DNA of 33,011 bases, taken from an uncultured Bacteroidota bacterium (GTDB taxonomy: Bacteria > Bacteroidota > Bacteroidia > UKL13-3). The notes under the pieces are model-generated. The model did no database searches and was not told the origin of the DNA. It saw nothing but the letters and a program-made list of their open reading frames with translations. A program made the translations under genes and the position numbers. The first letter of the stretch is position 1. The number at the start of each line of letters is the position of its first letter. Below are positions 1 to 8,264 of the stretch, one piece after another. Where the stretch lies: the NCBI GenBank assembly GCA_903901345.1, contig CAIUQQ010000052.1, forward strand, positions 1 to 33,011, in the 5' to 3' direction.

Positions 1-960
1 AATTAAAACTGCAGTTCCCAAATGCAACTCTTCTTCACCAAATAAACTAGCAACGTACATGACAGTTTGAACGCCCATACTTGTAAAGAAAAAACCTAAC
101 AAATATTTTAACATGGTGGGTTGTTGTTTTACTTGTTCCCAAACTTTTTTCAACTCGTCAAAACCTTTACTTAATAAATTTCCTTCATATGTTTTATGTG
201 AATGAATTTCGGGCACATTTTTAAACATAATTTGAGCAAAACCTGCCCACCAAATACCAACTGAAACAAACGATAAACGAGTAGCAATTCCCGCATAAAA
301 ACCTTTTGCTTCTTCGGTTGCAAGTTCATTAGTTAATAAAGGATTGGCAGCCATTAACTCAGTTATTTTTGCTTGAACAGGGAAAAATAATTCTGGCATC
401 ATGATAGTCATTAAATTTAAAATTAATAAAATAACACTCCCAATATATCCCATTGAAAAACCTTTAGCACTCACTTTATCTAGCATTTCTTCACTGGCTA
501 TTTCGGGTAAAAAAGCATTGTAAAAAACTAAACTTCCTGCAAATCCAACTAAGCTTAGCATGAATAAAACAACGCCCATTCCAATGGTATTAGCTGTAAA
601 AAAATACATGCCAATGCAACTGGCGGAACCCATATAACAAAAAACTTTTAAAAAGAATTTTTTATTGTGTTTAAAATCTGCAATTCCTGACAATAAAGGA
701 CTTAAAAAAGCTACTATTAAAAAACCTGCAGAAACTACAAATGAATACAATTCAGCTCCAACTACTTTCATTCCCCAAAAATTTAAATAGTAAATTCCGT
801 CTTGCACGCTACCTTGAGCTACAGAAGCAGTTTTACACATTTTATTAAAATAAATTGGGAAAATAGCAGTGGCTATAGTCAATGAAAACACCGAATTGGC
901 CCAGTCATACATAGCCCATGAGTTGATTACTTTTTTATTATTTAGTTCAAATTTTTTCAT
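1..960 (-). CDS. MFS transporter, UMF1/Atg22-like family (partial, C-terminus beyond window)
   Basis: Reverse-strand translation from 960 gives MKKFELNNKKVINSWAMYDWANSVFSLTIATAIFPIYF..., a multi-TM protein with the 'WAMYDWANS' N-terminus typical of UMF1-type MFS. Open to the window edge. Confidence 0.8.
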   Translation of the reverse strand, partial: MKKFELNNKKVINSWAMYDWANSVFSLTIATAIFPIYFNKMCKTASVAQGSVQDGIYYLNFWGMKVVGAELYSFVVSAGFLIVAFLSPLLSGIADFKHNKKFFLKVFCYMGSASCIGMYFFTANTIGMGVVLFMLSLVGFAGSLVFYNAFLPEIASEEMLDKVSAKGFSMGYIGSVILLILNLMTIMMPELFFPVQAKITELMAANPLLTNELATEEAKGFYAGIATRLSFVSVGIWWAGFAQIMFKNVPEIHSHKTYEGNLLSKGFDELKKVWEQVKQQPTMLKYLLGFFFTSMGVQTVMYVASLFGEEELHLGTAVLI

Positions 961-1171
961 GATTTTCAAATAGTTGTAGCCGCAATATATTTTTTTTTAC
1001 ACCATTTTATAAATAAATATGCTATTATAATGCTCATAAAATTTAAACAGATTTTATGTTAAAATAGAATCAATAATAAAATTCATGTGTAATTGAGTAA
1101 TATTTCAATAAAAAATGTACATGATTTAATCAAAAGTATTATTGTTGCACGCTATTTATAAAAAACAATAA

Positions 1172-1963
1172 ATGAGTGCTGAAACCATGTACGAGAACAT
1201 ATTAATTGAACTAAAAAACAATATTTTTTACATTACAATTAACCGTGAAGTAAAATTAAACGCTTTAAATATTCAAACACTTTCCGAAATTAAAAATGCT
1301 ATTTTAAGCATCTATGATAATGCGGAAGTAAGAGGAGTAATATTAACAGGAAGTGGTAAAAAAGCATTTGCCGCTGGTGCCGACATTGCTGAATTTGCTG
1401 ATTTTAACGTAGAACAAGGAACTAAATTAAGTGCAGATGGTCACATCGTTTTGCGTGCCATTGAAAACTGTCCAAAGCCCGTTATTGCTGCGGTAAATGG
1501 TTTTGCCCTTGGTGGTGGAAATGAATTAGCCATGAGTTGCCACATGCGTGTAGCTGCTGAAAATGCTAAATTTGGACAACCAGAAGTTAACCTAGGACTT
1601 ACGCCTGGATATGCCGGAACACAACGTTTGCCTCAATTAATTGGTCGAGGAAAAGCATTTGAATATTTAATGACAGCCGATATCATAGACGCGCAAACTG
1701 CTTTAAATTTAGGTTTGGTAAATCATGTAGTTCCTGCTGATCATTTAATAGAAAAATGCGAAGAAATATTAAATAAAATAAAAACAAAATCTCCTTTAGC
1801 CATTGCCAGTGTGATTCGTTGCGTAAATGCACATTACGAAAAACGTGCGGATGGAAATGAATTTGAAGTAAATGAATTTGGTAACTTTTTTGGTAGCGAA
1901 GATTTCATAGAAGGCACCAAAGCTTTTATGGAACGTAGGCCTGCAAATTTTAAAGGAAACTAA
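1172..1963 (+). CDS. Enoyl-CoA hydratase/isomerase family protein
   Basis: Crotonase motifs: AAGADIAEF, NGFALGGGNELAMSCHMRVA, FGQPEVNLGLTPGYAGTQRLPQLIG. Confidence 0.92.
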   Translation: MSAETMYENILIELKNNIFYITINREVKLNALNIQTLSEIKNAILSIYDNAEVRGVILTGSGKKAFAAGADIAEFADFNVEQGTKLSADGHIVLRAIENCPKPVIAAVNGFALGGGNELAMSCHMRVAAENAKFGQPEVNLGLTPGYAGTQRLPQLIGRGKAFEYLMTADIIDAQTALNLGLVNHVVPADHLIEKCEEILNKIKTKSPLAIASVIRCVNAHYEKRADGNEFEVNEFGNFFGSEDFIEGTKAFMERRPANFKGN

Positions 1964-1976
1964 AATTATATTCAAC

Positions 1977-2006
1977 AAAAAAGCCACTTTATAAAGTGGC
2001 TTTTTT
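1977..2006. terminator. Bidirectional Rho-independent-like terminator after enoyl-CoA hydratase
   Basis: Perfect inverted repeat AAAAAAGCCACTTTATAAAGTGGCTTTTTT with A/T tails on both sides. Confidence 0.85.
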
Positions 2007-2011
2007 ATTAT

Positions 2012-2144
2012 CTACCCCTTCCAATACCACTCTTCAGTTTTTATTTCCGATTCTCTTTGGTACCAATAATCTTTGACTATTTTCAATTTTTACAGTTTAA
2101 AATTAAATTGTAAATTTGATGTGTAAGAGCGAAGAAAATTTAAA
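2012..2144 (-). pseudogene. Decayed copy (A) of the 3' end of the 6288-6668 ORF plus adjacent sequence
   Basis: Reverse-strand translation reads ...KLKIVKDYWYQRESEIKTEEWYWKG*, nearly identical to ...VVTKDYWYQRETEMKTEEWYWKG* of the 126-aa ORF. An in-frame stop lies just upstream and there is no start. Confidence 0.7.
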
Positions 2145-2157
2145 AAATTGTTCCCAT

Positions 2158-2217
2158 GCGGCAAATATATCATTTATTCACCGCAAATATGCGGTGAATA
2201 AATGATATATTTGCCGC
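2158..2217. promoter_or_regulatory. 60-bp near-perfect palindrome, putative operator of the Fic gene, containing a Bacteroidetes -7-like box (TATATTTG, 2206-2213)
   Basis: GCGGCAAATATATCATTTATTCACCGCAAATATGCGGTGAATAAATGATATATTTGCCGC. Every position pairs about 2187/2188 except 2186/2189. It ends 16 bp before the ATG at 2234. Confidence 0.75.
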
Positions 2218-2233
2218 AAAATAGTATTAGAGA

Positions 2234-3340
2234 ATGGCAAAATACATTTATGAGCATAAAAACTGGACAGCGTTTACTTGGCAAGAACAAGCAATAAATT
2301 CTGTGTTTGGCGAGGTTCGCCTCATGCAAGGAAAAATCATTGGTCAAATGAATGCATTGGGTTTTTCAAGCAAAGAAGAAGCCACGCTAAATGCATTAAC
2401 CTTAGACGTAGTAAAATCATCTGAAATAGAAGGCGAATTGCTTAACTACGAACAAGTGCGTTCATCCATAGCAAGACGTTTGGGCATCAATACTGCTGGA
2501 CTTGTTCCAAGTAGCCGAAACATAGAAGGCATAGTAGAAATGATGCTTGATGCTACCCAACGCTACAAATTACCTTTGACCGAAAAACGATTGTTTGGTT
2601 GGCACGCAGCACTTTTTCCCACAGGACACAGCGGACCTTACGAAATAGAAGTTGGAAAATACCGTACAGGTAAAATGCAAATAGTTTCGGGTGCAATGGG
2701 TAAAGAAAAAGTGCATTACGAAGCTTTAAAACCCGAACTAGTGAAAACAGAAATGGACAAGTTTTTAGATTGGTTTAACAAAGACAATACTCTTGATCCA
2801 GTTTTAAAAGCTGCCATCGCACACTTTTGGTTTATTATTATTCATCCTTTCGATGATGGAAACGGTAGGATTGGTAGAGCAATAACTGATATGTTGCTTG
2901 CCCAAGCGGAAGGTAGTGGTGAACGATTTTACAGCATGTCGAGCCAAATTTTATTGGAACGTAAACGCTATTACGAAATATTGCAAAAAGTGCAACACAG
3001 TACAAGCGACATTACCGAGTGGCTTGAATGGTTTTTAAATTGCCTAAAAAATGCAATACTTGCCACCGAAAACACCACACAAAGAATATTAAATAAAGCC
3101 CAATTTTGGAAGTTGCATGAACATACATCATTGCATGAACGTCAACGCTTAATGCTCAACAAAATGTTTGACGGTTTTGAAGGCAAATTGCAAACCTCAA
3201 AATGGGCAAAAATAACCAAAACATCTACCGACACTGCCTTACGAGATATAAAAGACCTGGTGAATAAAGGTATTTTGCAACAAACAAACGAAGGAGGACG
3301 AAATGCCAATTATGAATTAGTGGAGTTTAAATTAGAATAA
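2234..3340 (+). CDS. Fic family protein with DUF4172-type N-terminus and C-terminal winged-helix-like region
   Basis: Core motif HPFDDGNGRIGRAI matches HPFxxGNGRxxR. The N-terminal SSEIEG matches the (S/T)xxxE(G/N) inhibitory motif. The C-terminus KWAKITKTSTDTALRDIKDLVNKGILQQTNEGGRNANYEL resembles a wHTH. Confidence 0.93.
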   Translation: MAKYIYEHKNWTAFTWQEQAINSVFGEVRLMQGKIIGQMNALGFSSKEEATLNALTLDVVKSSEIEGELLNYEQVRSSIARRLGINTAGLVPSSRNIEGIVEMMLDATQRYKLPLTEKRLFGWHAALFPTGHSGPYEIEVGKYRTGKMQIVSGAMGKEKVHYEALKPELVKTEMDKFLDWFNKDNTLDPVLKAAIAHFWFIIIHPFDDGNGRIGRAITDMLLAQAEGSGERFYSMSSQILLERKRYYEILQKVQHSTSDITEWLEWFLNCLKNAILATENTTQRILNKAQFWKLHEHTSLHERQRLMLNKMFDGFEGKLQTSKWAKITKTSTDTALRDIKDLVNKGILQQTNEGGRNANYELVEFKLE

Positions 3341-3343
3341 ACG

Positions 3344-3463
3344 TTCCTATTCTATACCTCTGTCACACCACTTCTTTTTGTTACCAATAATCTTTGGTTA
3401 TTTTCAGTTTTTGTGGTTTGAAAATAAATCTAAATTTGGATATGTTAGCGCTAAGAAAATTTA
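3344..3463 (-). pseudogene. Second decayed copy (B) of the same 3' tail
   Basis: Reverse strand reads ...KLKITKDYW*QKE.... At the DNA level it aligns with copy A through 'ttaccaataatctttg.tattttca.ttttt...taaattt...gaagaaaattta'. Confidence 0.6.
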
Positions 3464-3607
3464 TTTTAGTTTGATGTAAAAATGGTTATTATTGTCGCGA
3501 TAAAAATGCTACTAAATTTATACTTATCTTCTCAAAAAACATGAGATTTTGAAATAATTTTTAGCATATAATATACAAGAAAACAAACTTTAAAAAAATA
3601 GAATAAC

Positions 3608-4027
3608 ATGAAAATTTGGTTGGTAAATTCAAATAGTAATGAAGAGAATGGAAACCCTAACGGCTTCTTAATAATGTTAAGGCAAAATAAAGTAGCAACT
3701 TATTATCAAAGGGCAGATGATGTAAGAAATATTGAAAATGGAGATTTAATTTTACTTTATCATAATAATAACAGAGTAATTGCTGTAGGGTTTGCGGTTC
3801 AAAACTCAAAGCATGATTTTGTTGACATTGCAAATATTGAAAGATGGGTTGATGTTAATTGGATTTGGAAGTCAAAATTTAATGAATCATTCGAGCCTAT
3901 TGATTCAATAGATAGAAAAGACTTAAAATTTACCACTGTAAGAAGAGCTGTAAATAATATTACAGAGGAAATCGATACAAAGTCTCTTTTAATAGAAATC
4001 GGTAAGAGACTATCAAATTTTATCTAA
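3608..4027 (+). CDS. Uncharacterised protein, possible PUA/EVE-like domain
   Basis: Pattern 'NGDLILLYHNNNRVIAVGFAV...WVDVNWIWKS' resembles PUA/EVE-fold beta-strand segments. Intact ORF of 139 aa. Confidence 0.5.
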   Translation: MKIWLVNSNSNEENGNPNGFLIMLRQNKVATYYQRADDVRNIENGDLILLYHNNNRVIAVGFAVQNSKHDFVDIANIERWVDVNWIWKSKFNESFEPIDSIDRKDLKFTTVRRAVNNITEEIDTKSLLIEIGKRLSNFI

Positions 4028-4039
4028 AAAAATAAAACA

Positions 4040-6154
4040 ATGAAAACAATTCTTTTTATTATAAGTATTTTTGGACTATCGATAAATTCATTTAGTCAAT
4101 TTTCAAAGTTATTTCAATTTAGTAACTTAAATTATCAAGGTAAGTTTCCATGTGCAAATTTGATTTCAATTGGGAATCAACTATATGGAACAATATCACA
4201 AGGTGCTGGTAGTACAGGTAATGGTAATGGTGGCATTTTCAAGATAAACAAAGATGGTACAAACTTTAACCTCATTAAAGGTTTCGGAAACACAACACAA
4301 GGACAAAACCCAATGGGTACGTTGTATTTTGATGGAACTTACTTGTACGGTACAACGTATTCTGGCGGTGGCGGTGACTATGGAGCTTTTTTTAAAATGC
4401 TTCCTGATGGCTCTAATTTCATTAGTAGGTCCGCTTTTTCACCACGCGGTTCATTTGTTTCAGATGGAAGTTCTCTTTATACTACGGATTATATAGGTGG
4501 AACTTCATCAAAAGGATCAATTTGTAAAGTGAATCTATTGGATATGACATTCCAGATATTATATAGTTTTAATGGTGTAAATGGAGAAATACCTAAAGGA
4601 GATTTGTTGCGCATAGGTATTTATTTGTATGGTATGACTGAAAAAGGAGGAATAAATGGATTAGGTACTCTTTTCCGAATTAAAACAGATGGTACAGGTT
4701 TTCAAAAATTGTTAGATTTTGCTGGAACAAATGGTGCTGGTGGTCCAACTGGTTCATATATTGGTTTAGGAGGATTAATAACTGATAGTACATTTTTATA
4801 TGGCATGACCTGTACGGGTGGTATAAATAATCAAGGTGTTATATTTAAAATTCAATTAGACGGAACAAATTATCAAAAACTTTTAGACCTAAATAATACA
4901 ATAACAGGTAGTTTACCATTTGGTGCTTTGTACTATGTAAACAATAGGTTGTTTGGAATGACATCATCTGGTGGTTTAAATACTTTTGGGACTATTTTTA
5001 TGATAAAAAAAGATGGTACTAATTTTCAAAAAATTCATGATTTTGATGGAATTGATGGAGGAAGAACACCTTTGGGTTCATTTTATTATGAAAATGGCTT
5101 TCTTTATGGAATGACATCAAGAACTGGCAGCACTACCACCACAAATGACGAAGGACTTATATTTAAGAAAAAAGTTTGTGTGCCAACTACGAGTAATAAC
5201 AATGCAACATCATGTAAACAATATTTATGGCATGGTCAGACATATACCCAAAGTGGTACATTTATTTATTCACTTAACAATTCTCAGGGCTGTGATTCTG
5301 TTGCCACATTGAATCTAACAATAAATAATGTAAATAAAAATATCAATGTTAGTGGAAATACAATAATAAGTCAAGCAATTGGGGCTACTTATCAATGGTT
5401 AAACTGTGATAACAAAATGTCAATCATTAATGGTGCAACAAGTCAATCTTTTAAGCCATCATTAAGTGGGAATTATGCAGTAAAAATCACTCAAAATGGT
5501 TGTATAGACACTTCTAACTGTATTTTTATTTGTATACCTACTTCAAGTAATAACAATGTAACAACATGTAATCAATATACTTGGCACGGCCAGACATTTA
5601 AACAAAGTGGTACATATACTTATACTTTAGTAAATTCTCAAGGATGTGATTCAATTGCTACATTGAATCTAACAATTGATTCTGTAAATAAAAATATCAG
5701 TGTTATTGGAAATACAATAACAAGTCAAGCAATTGGAGCTACATATCGTTGGTTAAACTGTAACAATAACATGTCTGTCATAAATGGTGAAACCAGTCAA
5801 TCTTACACGCCACTTTTAAGTGGGAATTATGCTGTAAAAGTTACTCAAAATAATTGTATCGACACATCCAATTGTATTTCTATTACGACCGTAGGAATTG
5901 ATGAAGTATTGGTAAAGATGAATTTTGTTGCATTCCCAAACCCCACAACTAAAACAATTAATATATCATTTGAATCGCCTCAAGCCCTCATAAGTTTAAG
6001 GCTAATTACTATTGATGGTAAATTGTTAACTGAGAAAACATTCTATCAAACTGAAAAAATAGAATTTACTATAATGGAACCTAATGGCATTTATTTTCTG
6101 GAGTTAACTGATAATTTTAACAATAAATCAAGGTTGAGAGTTGTAAAACAATAA
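4040..6154 (+). CDS. Secreted protein with GloVer-type tandem repeats and T9SS type A sorting domain
   Basis: Signal peptide; multiple LYGMTxxGGxNxxGxIFKIxxDGTxxxxL repeats (GloVer/TIGR03803 style); C-terminal FPNPTTKTINISF...GIYFLELTDN...VVKQ. Confidence 0.85.
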   Translation: MKTILFIISIFGLSINSFSQFSKLFQFSNLNYQGKFPCANLISIGNQLYGTISQGAGSTGNGNGGIFKINKDGTNFNLIKGFGNTTQGQNPMGTLYFDGTYLYGTTYSGGGGDYGAFFKMLPDGSNFISRSAFSPRGSFVSDGSSLYTTDYIGGTSSKGSICKVNLLDMTFQILYSFNGVNGEIPKGDLLRIGIYLYGMTEKGGINGLGTLFRIKTDGTGFQKLLDFAGTNGAGGPTGSYIGLGGLITDSTFLYGMTCTGGINNQGVIFKIQLDGTNYQKLLDLNNTITGSLPFGALYYVNNRLFGMTSSGGLNTFGTIFMIKKDGTNFQKIHDFDGIDGGRTPLGSFYYENGFLYGMTSRTGSTTTTNDEGLIFKKKVCVPTTSNNNATSCKQYLWHGQTYTQSGTFIYSLNNSQGCDSVATLNLTINNVNKNINVSGNTIISQAIGATYQWLNCDNKMSIINGATSQSFKPSLSGNYAVKITQNGCIDTSNCIFICIPTSSNNNVTTCNQYTWHGQTFKQSGTYTYTLVNSQGCDSIATLNLTIDSVNKNISVIGNTITSQAIGATYRWLNCNNNMSVINGETSQSYTPLLSGNYAVKVTQNNCIDTSNCISITTVGIDEVLVKMNFVAFPNPTTKTINISFESPQALISLRLITIDGKLLTEKTFYQTEKIEFTIMEPNGIYFLELTDNFNNKSRLRVVKQ
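5177..5884 (+). repeat. Two tandem 354-bp (118-aa) intragenic repeats
   Basis: CVPTTSNNNATSCKQYLWHGQTYTQSGTF...IDTSNCIFI at 5177 is repeated as CIPTSSNNNVTTCNQYTWHGQTFKQSGTY...IDTSNCISI at 5531, in frame. Confidence 0.85.
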
Positions 6155-6287
6155 ACATTTACTAATCACAAACTTGCTCAATAGACATTAATTCATTTGT
6201 TTGAATCATTAATTATACTTTTACTAATATCTTAGTGTGATAGTTTGAAATTCACAAACCTAAACTAGTTAAGTTCAAAACTTTTTC

Positions 6288-6668
6288 CTATCCTTTCCAA
6301 TACCACTCTTCGGTCTTCATCTCGGTTTCTCTTTGGTACCAGTAATCTTTGGTTACTACTTGTCCTGATTCTATTTTTAGTTCGCGGTTAAACACAGCAT
6401 TGATTGGGCTAAATGATACATCGGTTACGCCAACATTAAAAGTTGTTGGGGCTATTGGTTCATCAATTTCGGGTATAATTTCGCCTTCCACAACGGCTGG
6501 TTTTGGTGCAGCTTTTGGTGGCGGACTTGGAACTACCACTACCGTAAATTTATTTAATTCCAATAATTGTTTTAAAAAATCAACACGGGCTTGCGAGCAG
6601 TTTTTTTCTACAATGGCACATTTTATTTCGCCAAGATCTTCAAAAGTATGTGTTGTATTTAGGGCCAT
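6288..6668 (-). CDS. Uncharacterised 126-aa protein with proline/alanine-rich linker
   Basis: Intact ORF MALNTTHTFEDLGEIKCAIVEKNCSQARVDFLKQLLEL...VVPSPPPKAAPKPAVVEG...KDYWYQRETEMKTEEWYWKG. Its 3' end is duplicated at 2012 and 3344. Confidence 0.7.
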   Translation of the reverse strand: MALNTTHTFEDLGEIKCAIVEKNCSQARVDFLKQLLELNKFTVVVVPSPPPKAAPKPAVVEGEIIPEIDEPIAPTTFNVGVTDVSFSPINAVFNRELKIESGQVVTKDYWYQRETEMKTEEWYWKG

Positions 6669-6710
6669 GTTTGATATGCTTTATTGTTTATTATTTTACT
6701 TAATTTTTTT

Positions 6711-6852
6711 GCCACAGATTCACAGATTTTTTCTTCTAAATTTATTTGAAATTTTTAGTTCAATCTTTGGCTGCTTTTTTCACTTAATTTTTTTTGCCAC
6801 AGATTCACAGATTATTTTTTAAAATTGCTAATATAATCTGTGAATCTGTGGC
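6711..6852. repeat. Three copies of GCCACAGATTCACAGATT (two direct, one inverted)
   Basis: Direct copies at 6711-6728 and 6796-6813; inverted AATCTGTGAATCTGTGGC at 6835-6852. The last two form an 18-bp perfect-stem hairpin just downstream of nuoN. Confidence 0.85.
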
Positions 6853-6856
6853 TATT

Positions 6857-8263
6857 TTATTGCATTAACGAGTTTATATAATCATACAATACGCTTGCAA
6901 AGCCAGTGAATATAACGCCTGCCATGCAAATGTATAATGCTATTTTTGAATATAAATTGCTTTCAATTTTTTCAATTGGTGTTTCGTTTTCATCTACAAA
7001 AATGGCTTTTACCACACGTAAATAATAGTACAGTGAAACCACCATATTTAAAACCGCAATGATGATTAGCACATAATTTCCTTTACTAGCTCCGGCAGTT
7101 ACCAAAAACATTTTTCCAAAGAAACCTGATGTAGGAGGAATTCCAGCCAATGAAAATAAAGCAATGGTAATAATCCAACTCAATGTTTTATTATTTTTAT
7201 AAAAACCTTTAAAGTTGCTGATGTTTTCTTTTTCAGTTTGCGCAGCTACCAAAGCTATAACTCCAAATGCACCCAAATTAGAGAAGATATAAACGATTAA
7301 AAAGTAAACGCTGGCACTTACTCCCATAGTATTTCCCGATGAGATGCCTAATAGAATAAATCCAACTTGAGAGATAGATGAAAATGCTAAAAAACGTTTG
7401 ATATTATTTTGTCTAATGGCAAAAAGATTTCCAATAGTAATGGTAAGTACAATGGTTAAAAACAACATATTGTACCAAACAGTTGGTACGTTTTCAAACA
7501 ATGGATTCAATATGGAGATGAATACAAAAACCATGGCTGCTTTTGAAATTACCGATAAGTAAGCAGTAACTGGAACGGGCGCACCTTCATATACATCGGC
7601 TGTCCATAAATGAAATGGAACAGCTGAAAGTTTAAATGCAAAGCCAGTAAACACAAATATTAACGCTAAAATTTGTAAAGGATTATTGGTAATTAAAGCT
7701 GGTAATTCTGCAAAATTTAAAGTACCTGTTGTTCCATAAACCAATGAAATTCCAAACAACATAATACAAGAAGCAAAAGCCGATGAAAGTATCATTTTTA
7801 CTGCTGCTTCCGATGATTTTATTTTTTCTAAATCAAAGTTTACAATGGCTGCTAATGGAATGGAAGCCAATTCTAATCCTAGGAAAAACATCAAGAAATT
7901 TCCGCTCGAAACCATGAAAAACATACCCAATAAAGTAGTCAACATCAGTATATAAAATTCTATTACATGCTTGTGGTTTTTAAGCCATTCATAAGCTTGT
8001 AACGAAATAATTAAAGTTCCAAAATTGAGGATATTTTTTTCTAAAGCAATTAAACCATTGGTATGGTACATGTCGCTAAATAAAGTTCCTGTAGCATTGC
8101 CAATAAAGCCTAACAAAAAGTTGATTAGCAATAAAAAATTAGCCAAGTGAATGATTGAACTATTTTTGTTCATTCCATCCGAAACCTTTATAATTAGTAG
8201 TATAAAGATGATGAACGTTAAGCTCAGTTCGGGTTTTAATAATATGAAAAAGTCTGTATTCAT
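6857..8263 (-). CDS. nuoN: NADH-quinone oxidoreductase subunit N
   Basis: Multi-TM antiporter-like subunit with FFLGLELASIPLAAI, PFHLWTADVYEGAPVPVTAYL, KRFLAFSSISQVGF. Likely start is MNTDFFILL (8263) rather than the ORF-track start at 8290. Confidence 0.93.
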   Translation of the reverse strand: MNTDFFILLKPELSLTFIIFILLIIKVSDGMNKNSSIIHLANFLLLINFLLGFIGNATGTLFSDMYHTNGLIALEKNILNFGTLIISLQAYEWLKNHKHVIEFYILMLTTLLGMFFMVSSGNFLMFFLGLELASIPLAAIVNFDLEKIKSSEAAVKMILSSAFASCIMLFGISLVYGTTGTLNFAELPALITNNPLQILALIFVFTGFAFKLSAVPFHLWTADVYEGAPVPVTAYLSVISKAAMVFVFISILNPLFENVPTVWYNMLFLTIVLTITIGNLFAIRQNNIKRFLAFSSISQVGFILLGISSGNTMGVSASVYFLIVYIFSNLGAFGVIALVAAQTEKENISNFKGFYKNNKTLSWIITIALFSLAGIPPTSGFFGKMFLVTAGASKGNYVLIIIAVLNMVVSLYYYLRVVKAIFVDENETPIEKIESNLYSKIALYICMAGVIFTGFASVLYDYINSLMQ

Positions 8264-8264
8264 T

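Noticed and set aside
1796-1987. 63-aa minus-strand ORF opposite enoyl-CoA hydratase
   Set aside because: Lies antisense within a clear crotonase gene and runs into the terminator; no recognisable protein signal.
4254-4496. 80-aa plus-strand ORF within the GloVer gene
   Set aside because: Alternative frame of a well-supported CDS.
2012-6668. Calling the Fic/EVE-like region a complete anti-phage defence island
   Set aside because: Only a Fic protein and a tentative PUA-like ORF are present. There are no nucleases, no methyltransferase, no cognate small antitoxin (the Fic protein carries its own inhibitory motif) and no integrase visible.
6349-6822. 157-aa plus-strand ORF
   Set aside because: Antisense to the 126-aa ORF and continues through the CACAGATT repeats; low-complexity product.
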